Positions 1-5,505 of a DNA stretch of 8,923 nt are shown in pieces. The position numbers and the translations under genes were made by a program. The first letter of the stretch is position 1. Each line of letters opens with the position of its first letter. Source of the stretch: Gemmatimonadaceae bacterium (GTDB taxonomy: Bacteria; Gemmatimonadota; Gemmatimonadetes; Gemmatimonadales; Gemmatimonadaceae); the NCBI GenBank assembly GCA_025936015.1, contig JAICUE010000084.1:1-8923 (forward strand), given 5' to 3'. The notes beneath the pieces were generated by a model. The model worked only from the letters and a program-made list of their open reading frames with translations, was not told the DNA's origin and made no database searches.

Positions 1-762
<762 letters not shown>

Positions 763-765
763 CAC

Positions 766-1038
766 TCAGCCTCCAGCGATCGCCGGAACGACCGCGATCT
801 CGTCTCCGTCGGCGACCGTCGCCGCGAAGCCGCCGTGGAAGCGGATGTCCTCGTCATTGAGGTAGAAGGTCACGAAGGGATACGGGTTACCCTCGTCGTC
901 GCGCAACCTCGGCGCAAGCGATGGATACCGGCCGGCGATCTCCGAGACGACCTCGCCGACGGTCGAGCCACTCGCCTCGAGCGCCCGCGAATCGGCGAGC
1001 TTGGCGAGGATGGTTGGGAGATGAAGGGTGACAGCCAT
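766..1038 (-). CDS. cysO: CysO/MoaD-family ubiquitin-like sulfur-carrier protein
   Basis: A 90-aa beta-grasp sulfur carrier whose C-terminal Gly89-Gly90 would be adenylated and converted to a thiocarboxylate that donates sulfide. Visible hallmarks are MAVTLHLPTIL at the N-terminus, FYLNDEDIRFHGG (58-70) and the tail VVPAIAGG. From memory it resembles mycobacterial CysO (about 93 aa, NDEDVRF..., PAVAGG tail) much more than MoaD or ThiS. ATG 1038 was chosen over a longer frame opening at 1110: it has AGGAGG 5 nt upstream, and the extra 24 residues would overlap thrB and match nothing in the family. It lies 13 bp after thrB and 3 bp before its likely activating enzyme. CysO serves cysteine synthesis with CysM; a related carrier (HcyS) serves homocysteine synthesis. 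With thrB next door, a role in methionine or cysteine synthesis is plausible but inferred. Confidence 0.88.
   Translation of the reverse strand: MAVTLHLPTILAKLADSRALEASGSTVGEVVSEIAGRYPSLAPRLRDDEGNPYPFVTFYLNDEDIRFHGGFAATVADGDEIAVVPAIAGG
770..774 (-). promoter_or_regulatory. Shine-Dalgarno GGAGG for the adenylyltransferase, inside the sulfur-carrier C-terminal codons
   Basis: Read on the minus strand, GGAGG lies 7 nt before ATG 762. It is made from the GGA GGC codons of the essential C-terminal Gly-Gly of the upstream sulfur carrier. This favours 762 as the start and suggests translational coupling of the two partner proteins. Confidence 0.75.
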
Positions 1039-1043
1039 GCAGA

Positions 1044-1049
1044 CCTCCT
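1044..1049 (-). promoter_or_regulatory. Shine-Dalgarno AGGAGG deciding the sulfur-carrier start
   Basis: A perfect AGGAGG on the minus strand ends 5 nt before ATG 1038 and starts just after the thrB stop (1052-1054). It settles the short, family-like start for the sulfur carrier. Confidence 0.85.
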
Positions 1050-1051
1050 GT

Positions 1052-2023
1052 TCAAGAAGTAAGAATCGTTGACGAATGTTGATGTGCTTGTTCGGCTGGA
1101 GTCCCGGCATCGACCGCCGCGCCGCGGACGTTCGCCGGATTCACCAGCGACTCGGCAGCGACGTTCGCGCTGCGCCAGGCGGCGACCATCTGGGCGGCAA
1201 CCGCTGAGGCGTTCTCGACCGTCGCGACCGCAACGATCGTCGAGCCCGAGCCGCTGAGTGTCGCGCCGAATGCACCGGCGCGGCGCGCGGCCCGTGTCAC
1301 GGCATCGAACCCCGGGATCAGGCGCTGCCGAAACGGGACGTGCAGCACGTCCGCGAGCGCGGCCGCGACGAGCTTCTCGTCGCCGGTCGCGAGCCCCTGC
1401 ACCAGCGCCGCGCCTAACGCTGCGGCCCTGCTCGCCGTCGCGTGCGGCAGCGATGGCGGCAGCACCGACCGCGCATGCGACGTCTCGACGGCGAAATCGG
1501 GAATCGCGAAGACGAGCGCGAGCGACTCATGGACCTGCAGGGGCGCGACGAGGAGCGCGCCGTCGCCGTCGACGAGCGCCAGCCGCGCGCCGCCGTACAG
1601 CGACGGCACCACGTTGTCGGGATGTCCCTCGACCTCGGCGCACAGCAGCGCGATCGCGCGATCGTTCAGCCCGAGGTCGAGCAACGCGTTCGCTGCGAGC
1701 GCTCCGGCGAGCGTCGCCGACGCGGACGAGCCGAGGCCGCGTCCGATCGGGATGGTTGACGTCGCGGCGAAGCTGACGCCGTCAGGCAGGTCGCGCCGCG
1801 CGCGGCGGCAGGCCGCGTGAAAACCGGCGATGAGCCGGTCATCCGCTGCGGCGATCGTCAGCGCCGTGAGCGTGCCCTTGCGCACGATGCTGAAATCACG
1901 CGGCGAGTCTTCGAGTGTCGCGCTCACGCTCAGCCAGCGGTCGACCGCGACACCGACGCAGTCGAACCCGGCGCCGAGGTTCGACGTCGATGCCGGGACG
2001 GCGACGTGAACCGTTCGACTCAT
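1052..2023 (-). CDS. thrB: Homoserine kinase (GHMP kinase family)
   Basis: Phosphorylates L-homoserine with ATP to O-phospho-L-homoserine (EC 2.7.1.39) in the cytoplasm, the branch intermediate for threonine and in some organisms for sulfur amino acids. The 323 residues show the N-terminal substrate motif PASTSNLGAGFD (10-21), the GHMP ATP loop PIGRGLGSSAS (92-102), EGHPDN (132-137), HARSVLP (183-189), FRQRLIPGF (231-239) and the C-terminal glycine motif ATLSGSGST (254-262). Length is close to the usual 300-320, with a short unconserved tail after about residue 305. ATG 2023 overlaps the panB stop by 4 bp (ATGA) and has GAGG 7 nt upstream, so translational coupling is likely. No threonine synthase or homoserine dehydrogenase is in the window; they may lie elsewhere. 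Confidence 0.95.
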   Translation of the reverse strand: MSRTVHVAVPASTSNLGAGFDCVGVAVDRWLSVSATLEDSPRDFSIVRKGTLTALTIAAADDRLIAGFHAACRRARRDLPDGVSFAATSTIPIGRGLGSSASATLAGALAANALLDLGLNDRAIALLCAEVEGHPDNVVPSLYGGARLALVDGDGALLVAPLQVHESLALVFAIPDFAVETSHARSVLPPSLPHATASRAAALGAALVQGLATGDEKLVAAALADVLHVPFRQRLIPGFDAVTRAARRAGAFGATLSGSGSTIVAVATVENASAVAAQMVAAWRSANVAAESLVNPANVRGAAVDAGTPAEQAHQHSSTILTS

Positions 2024-3024
2024 GCCCGCGCCTCGGCGAAGGCACGCGCGGCGCGGACATCGCGCAGCTCGCGCGCGGTCGACGGATCGATGACCGGGAG
2101 TGCGGGTCCCGGTTCGGCGGCCGGCGCCACGGCCGCGACGATCGACGGGCGCGCCGCGTGGATCGCAGCCTCTTCATCGGCGTCGATCGGGTAGCAATGC
2201 TCCGGCGCCGGGAAGCGATGGGCACGCACGTCGGCGGCGTAGTTCCGGAACGCTGCCTCGACGAGCGTGCCGACGTCGGCGTAGCGCTTGACGAAGCGCG
2301 GTCGGATGTCGCCGACGAAGCTGCCTAACGCGTCGTTGGAGATGACGAGCTGCCCATCGACGTCGGGGCCGGCGCCGATCCCGTAGACGAGGATGTCCAC
2401 CCGTTCGCGGAGGTACGCGGCGGCTTCGGCCGGCACCGCCTCGAGGAGCACCGAGAACGCGCCAGCTTCCTGGAGGGCGAGCGCGTCTTCCGTCAAGCGC
2501 TCGACCGCGGCAAGGGTCTTCCCCTGCACGCGATAGCCGCCGAGCTGGCCGAGGCTCTGCGGCGTGAGCCCGAGGTGTCCCATGACGGCGATGCCGGCGT
2601 CGGTCATCGCCCGCACGCGTTGCGCGATGCGCTGGCCACCCTCGCACTTCACCGCGTCGCAGCCAGCGGCGATGAACGCGCCGCCACTGCGGATCGCCGC
2701 CTCGTCGGAGGGCTGATACGAGAGAAACGGCAGGTCGCCGACGACGAACGCGCGCTTGGCGCCGCGGCAGACCGCGCGGGCGAAGACTAGCATCTCGTCG
2801 AGGCTGATGCCGACGGTGGTCGGGAGGCCGAGGACCGTCATCGCCGCAGAGTCGCCGACGAGCAGCATGTCGACACCGGCGCGATCGGCGTAGACCGCGG
2901 TCGGATAGTCGTACGCGGTGACGAACACCGCTTTCTCGTCGCGGGCGCGGAGGGCGGCGAGGGTGGCAACGGTGACTTTCTTCGCTGGCGCCTGCTGGAG
3001 CGCGGTCGCGCGGGTCGTCGTCAT
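2020..3024 (-). CDS. panB: 3-methyl-2-oxobutanoate hydroxymethyltransferase, with C-terminal extension
   Basis: Transfers a hydroxymethyl group from 5,10-methylene-THF to 2-oxoisovalerate to give ketopantoate (EC 2.1.2.11), the first committed step of pantothenate and CoA synthesis. It is a TIM barrel with VTAYDYPTA (35-43), metal-binding VGDSAAMTVLG (56-66, Asp58), VGDLPF (95-100), VKCEGG (125-130), GHLGLTPQS (149-157), LGGYRVQGK (161-169), the catalytic-base region LLEAVP (Glu195) and YGIGAGPDVDGQ (214-225). In the last motif the usual Cys before DGQ is Val. The family core (about 264 aa) ends near FPAPEHCYPID (271-281). About 50 Ala/Pro-rich residues follow that I cannot assign. GAGGA lies 7 nt before ATG 3024. 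The gene follows the aminotransferase by 18 bp and overlaps thrB by 4 bp. Confidence 0.95.
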   Translation of the reverse strand: MTTTRATALQQAPAKKVTVATLAALRARDEKAVFVTAYDYPTAVYADRAGVDMLLVGDSAAMTVLGLPTTVGISLDEMLVFARAVCRGAKRAFVVGDLPFLSYQPSDEAAIRSGGAFIAAGCDAVKCEGGQRIAQRVRAMTDAGIAVMGHLGLTPQSLGQLGGYRVQGKTLAAVERLTEDALALQEAGAFSVLLEAVPAEAAAYLRERVDILVYGIGAGPDVDGQLVISNDALGSFVGDIRPRFVKRYADVGTLVEAAFRNYAADVRAHRFPAPEHCYPIDADEEAAIHAARPSIVAAVAPAAEPGPALPVIDPSTARELRDVRAARAFAEARA

Positions 3025-3042
3025 GATCGTATCCTCGGAGCG

Positions 3043-4344
3043 TTAGGCGACCGTCGGCGCCGACTGGCGCGGAGCGGCATGAGCGGTGTGCGACGCGGTG
3101 ATCGCGGCGAGTCCACTGGCGACGCGGGCGATCCCGTCGCGGACAGCGTCGGCGGTGCCGGCGAAGGAGATGCGGAAGTTCGATGCGCCGGCGCTGCCGA
3201 AGCCATTGCCCGGGAGGAGGGCGACGTCGTGCTCCTCGAGCAGGCGGTTGGCAAGCTGCGGCGCGGTGAGGCCGGTGGCCGCGATGACATCGCTCACGTC
3301 CGGGAAGGCGTAGAACGCACCCGACGGCGTCGCGCAGCGAACACCGGGGATCCTGCCTAACGCGCTCACCACCTCGTCACGGCGGCGGCGCAGCTCGGCA
3401 ACCATCGAGACCACGCTATCCTGCGCCCCGGTAAGGGCAGCGACGCCGGCGCGCTGGATGAATGGCGGCGTGCAGGTGTGGCCGTTCACGACGAGGGTCT
3501 TCAGCCGTTCGACGAGCCAGTGCGGGGCGAGCCCGTAGCCGAGCCGCCAGCCCGTCATCGCGTACGCCTTCGAGAAGCCGTCGACCACGATCGTCCGGTC
3601 GCGGAGTCCGGGCAGCGCGGCGATGCTCGGCGTCGCGGCGCCGTGATAGGAGATGCGCCCGTAAATCTCGTCGGAGATGACGAACAGGTCGTGACGCAGG
3701 ACGAGCTCGGCGATCTCCTCGAGCGTGCGCGCGTCGATGCTGCCGCCCGTCGGGTTGTGCGGCGCATTGAGCACGAGGACGCGCGTCCGCGGCGTGATCC
3801 TGGAAGCGATGTCGGGGACGCTCGGGGTGAACGCGCGCGCCGCGTCGAGTGCGTAGCCGACCGGCACACCGCCGGTGAACCGGGTGAGCGACGGATAGAC
3901 GGGAAAGCCCGGATCGGGGATGAGCACTTCCGCGCCCGGCTCGACGGTGGCGAGAAAGGCGTAAAGCAGCATCGGCTTCGCACCTGGGGTGACGATGACG
4001 TCGTCGGCGCTCGCCGGAACCCCGCGGCTGCCTAACGTTGCGGCGATCGACGCCCGGAGGGGGGCGATCCCGGCCGGCGGGCCGTAGCGCGCATCGCCGT
4101 CGTGGAGCGCCTGGACCGCCGCCTCGACGATGTGGGGCGCGACGTCGAAGTGCGGCTCGCCGATCGCGAGCATGGCGATGCGACGGCCTTCGGCCTCGAG
4201 CACCGCGGCGCGACAGAGGACGTCGAGCGCGCCTTCGCCATTGATCGTCGCGAGGCGAGTCGCGGCAGCGGGGTGCTGCAGCGGGTTCGTGTGCAGCGGC
4301 GCAGTCGCCGGTGCCGCGGTTCGTTCAGTGTTGGTCGTCGCCAT
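3043..4344 (-). CDS. Class I/II PLP-dependent aminotransferase (aspartate aminotransferase-like)
   Basis: Fold-type I aminotransferase of 433 aa, probably transferring amino groups between aspartate or a similar amino acid and 2-oxoglutarate. Key residues are Tyr87 (ARYGPPAG), Asn197 (NAPHNPTG), Asp225 and Tyr228 (SDEIYGR), the Schiff-base Lys259 in DGFSKAYAMTGWRLGYG, and the carboxylate-binding Arg391 (SNFRISFAG). ATG 4344 was chosen over a frame opening at 4467: it has GGAG 6 nt upstream, and the earlier 41 residues would be encoded by the hairpin-rich leader. An Ala/Thr-rich stretch of about 30 residues precedes the folded domain, and an Ala-rich tail follows residue 410. The stop TAA (3045-3043) lies inside a copy of the window-wide octamer. 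It is the first gene of the minus operon, 18 bp before panB. Substrate is inferred from the family only; a branched-chain or other amino acid is possible. Confidence 0.9.
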   Translation of the reverse strand: MATTNTERTAAPATAPLHTNPLQHPAAATRLATINGEGALDVLCRAAVLEAEGRRIAMLAIGEPHFDVAPHIVEAAVQALHDGDARYGPPAGIAPLRASIAATLGSRGVPASADDVIVTPGAKPMLLYAFLATVEPGAEVLIPDPGFPVYPSLTRFTGGVPVGYALDAARAFTPSVPDIASRITPRTRVLVLNAPHNPTGGSIDARTLEEIAELVLRHDLFVISDEIYGRISYHGAATPSIAALPGLRDRTIVVDGFSKAYAMTGWRLGYGLAPHWLVERLKTLVVNGHTCTPPFIQRAGVAALTGAQDSVVSMVAELRRRRDEVVSALGRIPGVRCATPSGAFYAFPDVSDVIAATGLTAPQLANRLLEEHDVALLPGNGFGSAGASNFRISFAGTADAVRDGIARVASGLAAITASHTAHAAPRQSAPTVA

Positions 4345-4350
4345 CGAGCA

Positions 4351-4354
4351 CTCC
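4351..4354 (-). promoter_or_regulatory. Shine-Dalgarno GGAG setting the aminotransferase start
   Basis: GGAG on the minus strand, 6 nt before ATG 4344, supports this start over the ATG at 4467. The adjoining GTGCT (4347-4351) can pair with AGCAC (4383-4387), which might partly hide the site. That pairing is only 5 bp and weak. Confidence 0.55.
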
Positions 4355-4390
4355 AGTCGCCAGGGCTTGGCCGCCGGGCCGGGTGCTGAC

Positions 4391-4418
4391 GAGAGACGTG
4401 GTGCGCGAACCGTCTCTC
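4391..4418 (-). promoter_or_regulatory. Leader hairpin with perfect 8-bp stem
   Basis: GAGAGACG (4391-4398) and CGTCTCTC (4411-4418) are perfect reverse complements around a 12-nt loop, in the untranslated leader of the aminotransferase operon. No run of T follows on the minus strand, so it is not a simple terminator. It could be part of an attenuator, a riboswitch-like fold or an mRNA-stabilising structure. I do not recognise a known RNA family. Confidence 0.5.
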
Positions 4419-4420
4419 GG

Positions 4421-4459
4421 AAAACGAAAACGCCCGGGCGAATGGATGGCCGCCGGGCG
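4421..4459 (-). terminator. Terminator-like GC hairpin with T-rich tail in the operon leader
   Basis: Read on the minus strand, CGCCCGG (4459-4453) pairs with CCGGGCG (4437-4431) over a 15-nt loop and is followed at once by TTTTCGTTTT (4430-4421). This is a Rho-independent terminator shape placed upstream of the first gene, as expected of an attenuator. It sits very near the start site implied by the predicted promoter, which makes classic attenuation less certain. Confidence 0.45.
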
Positions 4460-4465
4460 CGTCGC

Positions 4466-4495
4466 ATTTTAGCACTTTGTTTTACGTGGCGGCAA
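4466..4495 (-). promoter_or_regulatory. Sigma70-like promoter for the minus-strand operon
   Basis: On the minus strand, TTGCCG (4495-4490) as -35 and TAAAAT (4471-4466) as -10 are separated by 18 bp, with an A/T-rich spacer that stands out from the surrounding high-GC DNA. Transcription would start near 4459, leaving a leader of about 115 nt before ATG 4344. Inferred from consensus only. Confidence 0.5.
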
Positions 4496-4505
4496 TAGGC
4501 GGCAA
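4488..4505 (+). repeat. Tandem GGCGGCAA half-sites, 10-bp period (operator-like)
   Basis: GGCGGCAA occurs at 4488-4495 and 4498-4505, exactly one helical turn apart, overlapping the predicted -35 of the minus operon. This spacing suits a regulator binding the same DNA face twice, but no regulator gene is in the window. Confidence 0.35.
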
Positions 4506-4553
4506 ATCACCACGAAGCATCAGTTGTGGATCGGAGTCTAGGCGGGGAGGACT

Positions 4554-4561
4554 GCGGTGTC
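4554..4561. repeat. Putative target-site duplication, left copy (GCGGTGTC)
   Basis: GCGGTGTC here recurs in the same orientation at 5474-5481. The two copies sit just outside the two aligned inverted-repeat arms, as a target duplication should. An 8-mer can recur by chance in GC-rich DNA, so this is suggestive rather than proven. Confidence 0.45.
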
Positions 4562-4632
4562 AAGCGGGGCGGGAGAACGGCGGGGAGAACGGCGGGTGTT
4601 CTTTACAGGAGGCACGGAGGACGCGGAGGGTT
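4562..4632 (+). repeat. Left terminal inverted repeat
   Basis: Outer part 4562-4601 contains a perfect 12-bp tandem GGGAGAACGGCG (4571-4582 and 4583-4594). Inner part 4602-4632 matches the inverted right arm 5400-5430 at 31 of 31 bases. The inner part is built from GGAGG-bearing units of 8-9 bp. Confidence 0.8.
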
Positions 4633-4735
4633 TGGTGACGACGGTGCAGCAAGTTTGGCTTCTTCATTGTGTAGTGCAAAGCAGAAACCCGGTCTCGCAT
4701 GATTGAAATGGCTGCTCCCTCTTTTCGCATTCAGC
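4633..4735. other. Gene-free left spacer of the cassette, lower GC
   Basis: About 103 bp between the left inverted repeat and its internal inverted partner, visibly richer in A and T than the flanking genes. I see no promoter, RNA gene or plausible coding region here. An antisense frame runs through it but looks like a shadow. Confidence 0.4.
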
Positions 4736-4764
4736 AAACGCTCCGTGTGCTCCGTGCCTCCTGT
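4736..4764 (-). repeat. Internal inverted copy of the GGAGG motif (left pair)
   Basis: On the minus strand this 29-bp stretch matches the left arm 4605-4633 with 3 mismatches (26/29), including an exact ACAGGAGGCACGGAG. The two can pair as a long stem enclosing 102 nt. The following 87 bp up to the GxxExxY start contain no clear promoter or SD. Confidence 0.8.
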
Positions 4765-4851
4765 CATGAATACCCGTCGCTTCGCCGCGGTTGCGAGACC
4801 CCTCGCTCCCCGCAGATGACGGATCGATGACGGCGCAGCGCATCGTCGAGC

Positions 4852-5241
4852 ATGAACACTCACGTTTCCGCCTCGGACGACACGCTGACGCGCGAGATCA
4901 TCGGCGCGGCGATCGAAGTCCATCGCGCGCTCGGTCCCGGACTGTTCGAATCGGCGTATGAAAGCTGCCTTGCTCACGAGCTCACCCTTCGTGGACGCAC
5001 AGTCGCGCGGCAGGTCGCGGTGCCCCTGCGATACAAAGGCGTCGAGCTCCAGGTTGGCTATCGGATCGACCTCGTCGTCGATGGGTCGGTTCTCGTCGAG
5101 GTCAAGGCTGTCGAGCGCTTGCCACCCGTCATCTCGGCGCAGGTGCTTACCTATCTGAAGCTCACCGGCCTCCGAGCCGGGATCATCTGCAACTTTCACG
5201 TCGAGCTGTTGAAGGACGGGGTCAAGCGACTTGTGCTGTGA
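4852..5241 (+). CDS. GxxExxY protein (PD-(D/E)XK_3 family)
   Basis: A 129-aa protein of the GxxExxY family (PF13366-type), whose cellular role is not established to my knowledge. The name motif is G30-LF-E33-SA-Y36. The nuclease-fold core is visible in order: His24 (EVHRALGPG), Asp73 (GYRIDLVV), Glu83-Val-Lys85 (the ExK motif) and Gln97-xxx-Tyr101 (a QxxxY motif as in RecB/Cas4-type nucleases). The tail NFHVELLKDGVKRLVL is typical of the family. All expected active-site residues are present, so the enzyme looks intact. Length is normal. ATG 4852 is the only sensible start: an in-frame ATG at 4816 runs straight into TGA, and no strong SD is seen. The gene is the sole cargo of the repeat-bounded cassette. 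Nuclease activity is inferred from the fold. Confidence 0.93.
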   Translation: MNTHVSASDDTLTREIIGAAIEVHRALGPGLFESAYESCLAHELTLRGRTVARQVAVPLRYKGVELQVGYRIDLVVDGSVLVEVKAVERLPPVISAQVLTYLKLTGLRAGIICNFHVELLKDGVKRLVL

Positions 5242-5254
5242 GAACGGCACTTCT

Positions 5255-5277
5255 ACAGGAGCCACGGCGGCGCGGAG
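5255..5277 (+). repeat. Internal degenerate copy of the GGAGG motif (right pair)
   Basis: This 23-bp stretch, beginning 14 bp after the GxxExxY stop, matches the inner arm motif with two substitutions and one missing base. It is direct relative to the left arm and inverted relative to 5400-5430, mirroring the left pair across the gene. Confidence 0.65.
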
Positions 5278-5322
5278 AAAATCGACGCTGAGCTGTCGAA
5301 CTTCCCGGTGCCGTTGGCTATC

Positions 5323-5352
5323 GGGGACGGTTGTTGTCGGGGGGACGGTTGT
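5323..5352 (+). repeat. 12-bp direct repeat GGGGACGGTTGT, 18-bp period
   Basis: Perfect copies lie at 5323-5334 and 5341-5352, in the right non-coding spacer of the cassette (5278-5399). Nothing else is recognisable there: TTGACT at 5363-5368 looks like a -35 but has no -10 partner. Confidence 0.6.
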
Positions 5353-5399
5353 CACTGAGCCGTTGACTGATCTGCAGCACAGCTCCCCCGCCGTTCCCC

Positions 5400-5473
5400 A
5401 ACCCTCCGCGTCCTCCGTGCCTCCTGTAAATCCAATCCCGCCTTTCCCCGCAGTTCTCCCCGCCGCAGCGCTG
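5400..5473 (-). repeat. Right terminal inverted repeat
   Basis: Inverted copy of the left arm: 5400-5430 is identical to 4602-4632, and CGGCGGGGAGAAC (5465-5453 inverted) matches 4578-4590. It ends 32 bp before the next gene's ATG, so insertion may have replaced or modified that gene's promoter. Confidence 0.75.
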
Positions 5474-5481
5474 GCGGTGTC
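5474..5481. repeat. Putative target-site duplication, right copy (GCGGTGTC)
   Basis: Second copy of the octamer at 4554-4561, same orientation, directly after the right inverted repeat. Confidence 0.45.
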
Positions 5482-5505
5482 TCCCTCGTCGTGACAACAT
5501 TCGGC

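Larger units (their letters stand above)
4562..5473. mobile_element. Transposon-like cassette (about 912 bp) carrying a GxxExxY gene
   Basis: The segment is bounded by imperfect terminal inverted repeats of about 71-74 bp (4562-4632 and 5400-5473 inverted). The innermost 31 bp are identical. Outside them the arms align through GCGGG-AGAAC, GCGGGGA and GGCGGG blocks with a few mismatches and small gaps. An 8-bp direct repeat abuts both ends. The cassette lies between two divergent operons and contains a single gene, a nuclease-fold GxxExxY protein. Four copies of the GGAGG-rich motif form two inverted pairs, one on each side of the gene. No transposase or DDE motif is seen, so the element would be non-autonomous, or moved by the GxxExxY protein or an unknown factor. 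The arms contain stretches poorer in GC than the host genes. The repeats are seen directly; mobility is inferred. Confidence 0.6.

Noticed and set aside
1039..1110. A longer sulfur-carrier protein starting at 1110
   Set aside because: It overlaps thrB by over 50 bp and adds residues unlike the family, while ATG 1038 has a perfect AGGAGG.
1258..1776. Arg-rich plus-strand frames opposite thrB
   Set aside because: Extreme Arg/Ala/Pro content and full antisense overlap with thrB mark them as shadows of GC-rich codons.
4345..4467. A longer aminotransferase starting at 4467
   Set aside because: The extra residues are coded by leader hairpins, start where the predicted promoter -10 lies, and have no SD. 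ATG 4344 has GGAG at good spacing.
4603..5355. A 250-codon open frame on the minus strand, antisense to the GxxExxY gene and nearly spanning the cassette
   Set aside because: It shows no recognisable domain, and its central part is the exact antisense of a well-conserved family protein. Long antisense frames are common in GC-rich DNA. It stops inside the left repeat, which is notable but not evidence of coding.
5363..5400. TTGACT as the -35 of a promoter for the 5506 gene
   Set aside because: No -10-like sequence follows at 16-18 bp, where the DNA is C-rich.
4602..5430. CRISPR array
   Set aside because: The copies alternate in orientation, are unevenly spaced and enclose a gene. They are paired inverted repeats, not regularly spaced direct repeats.
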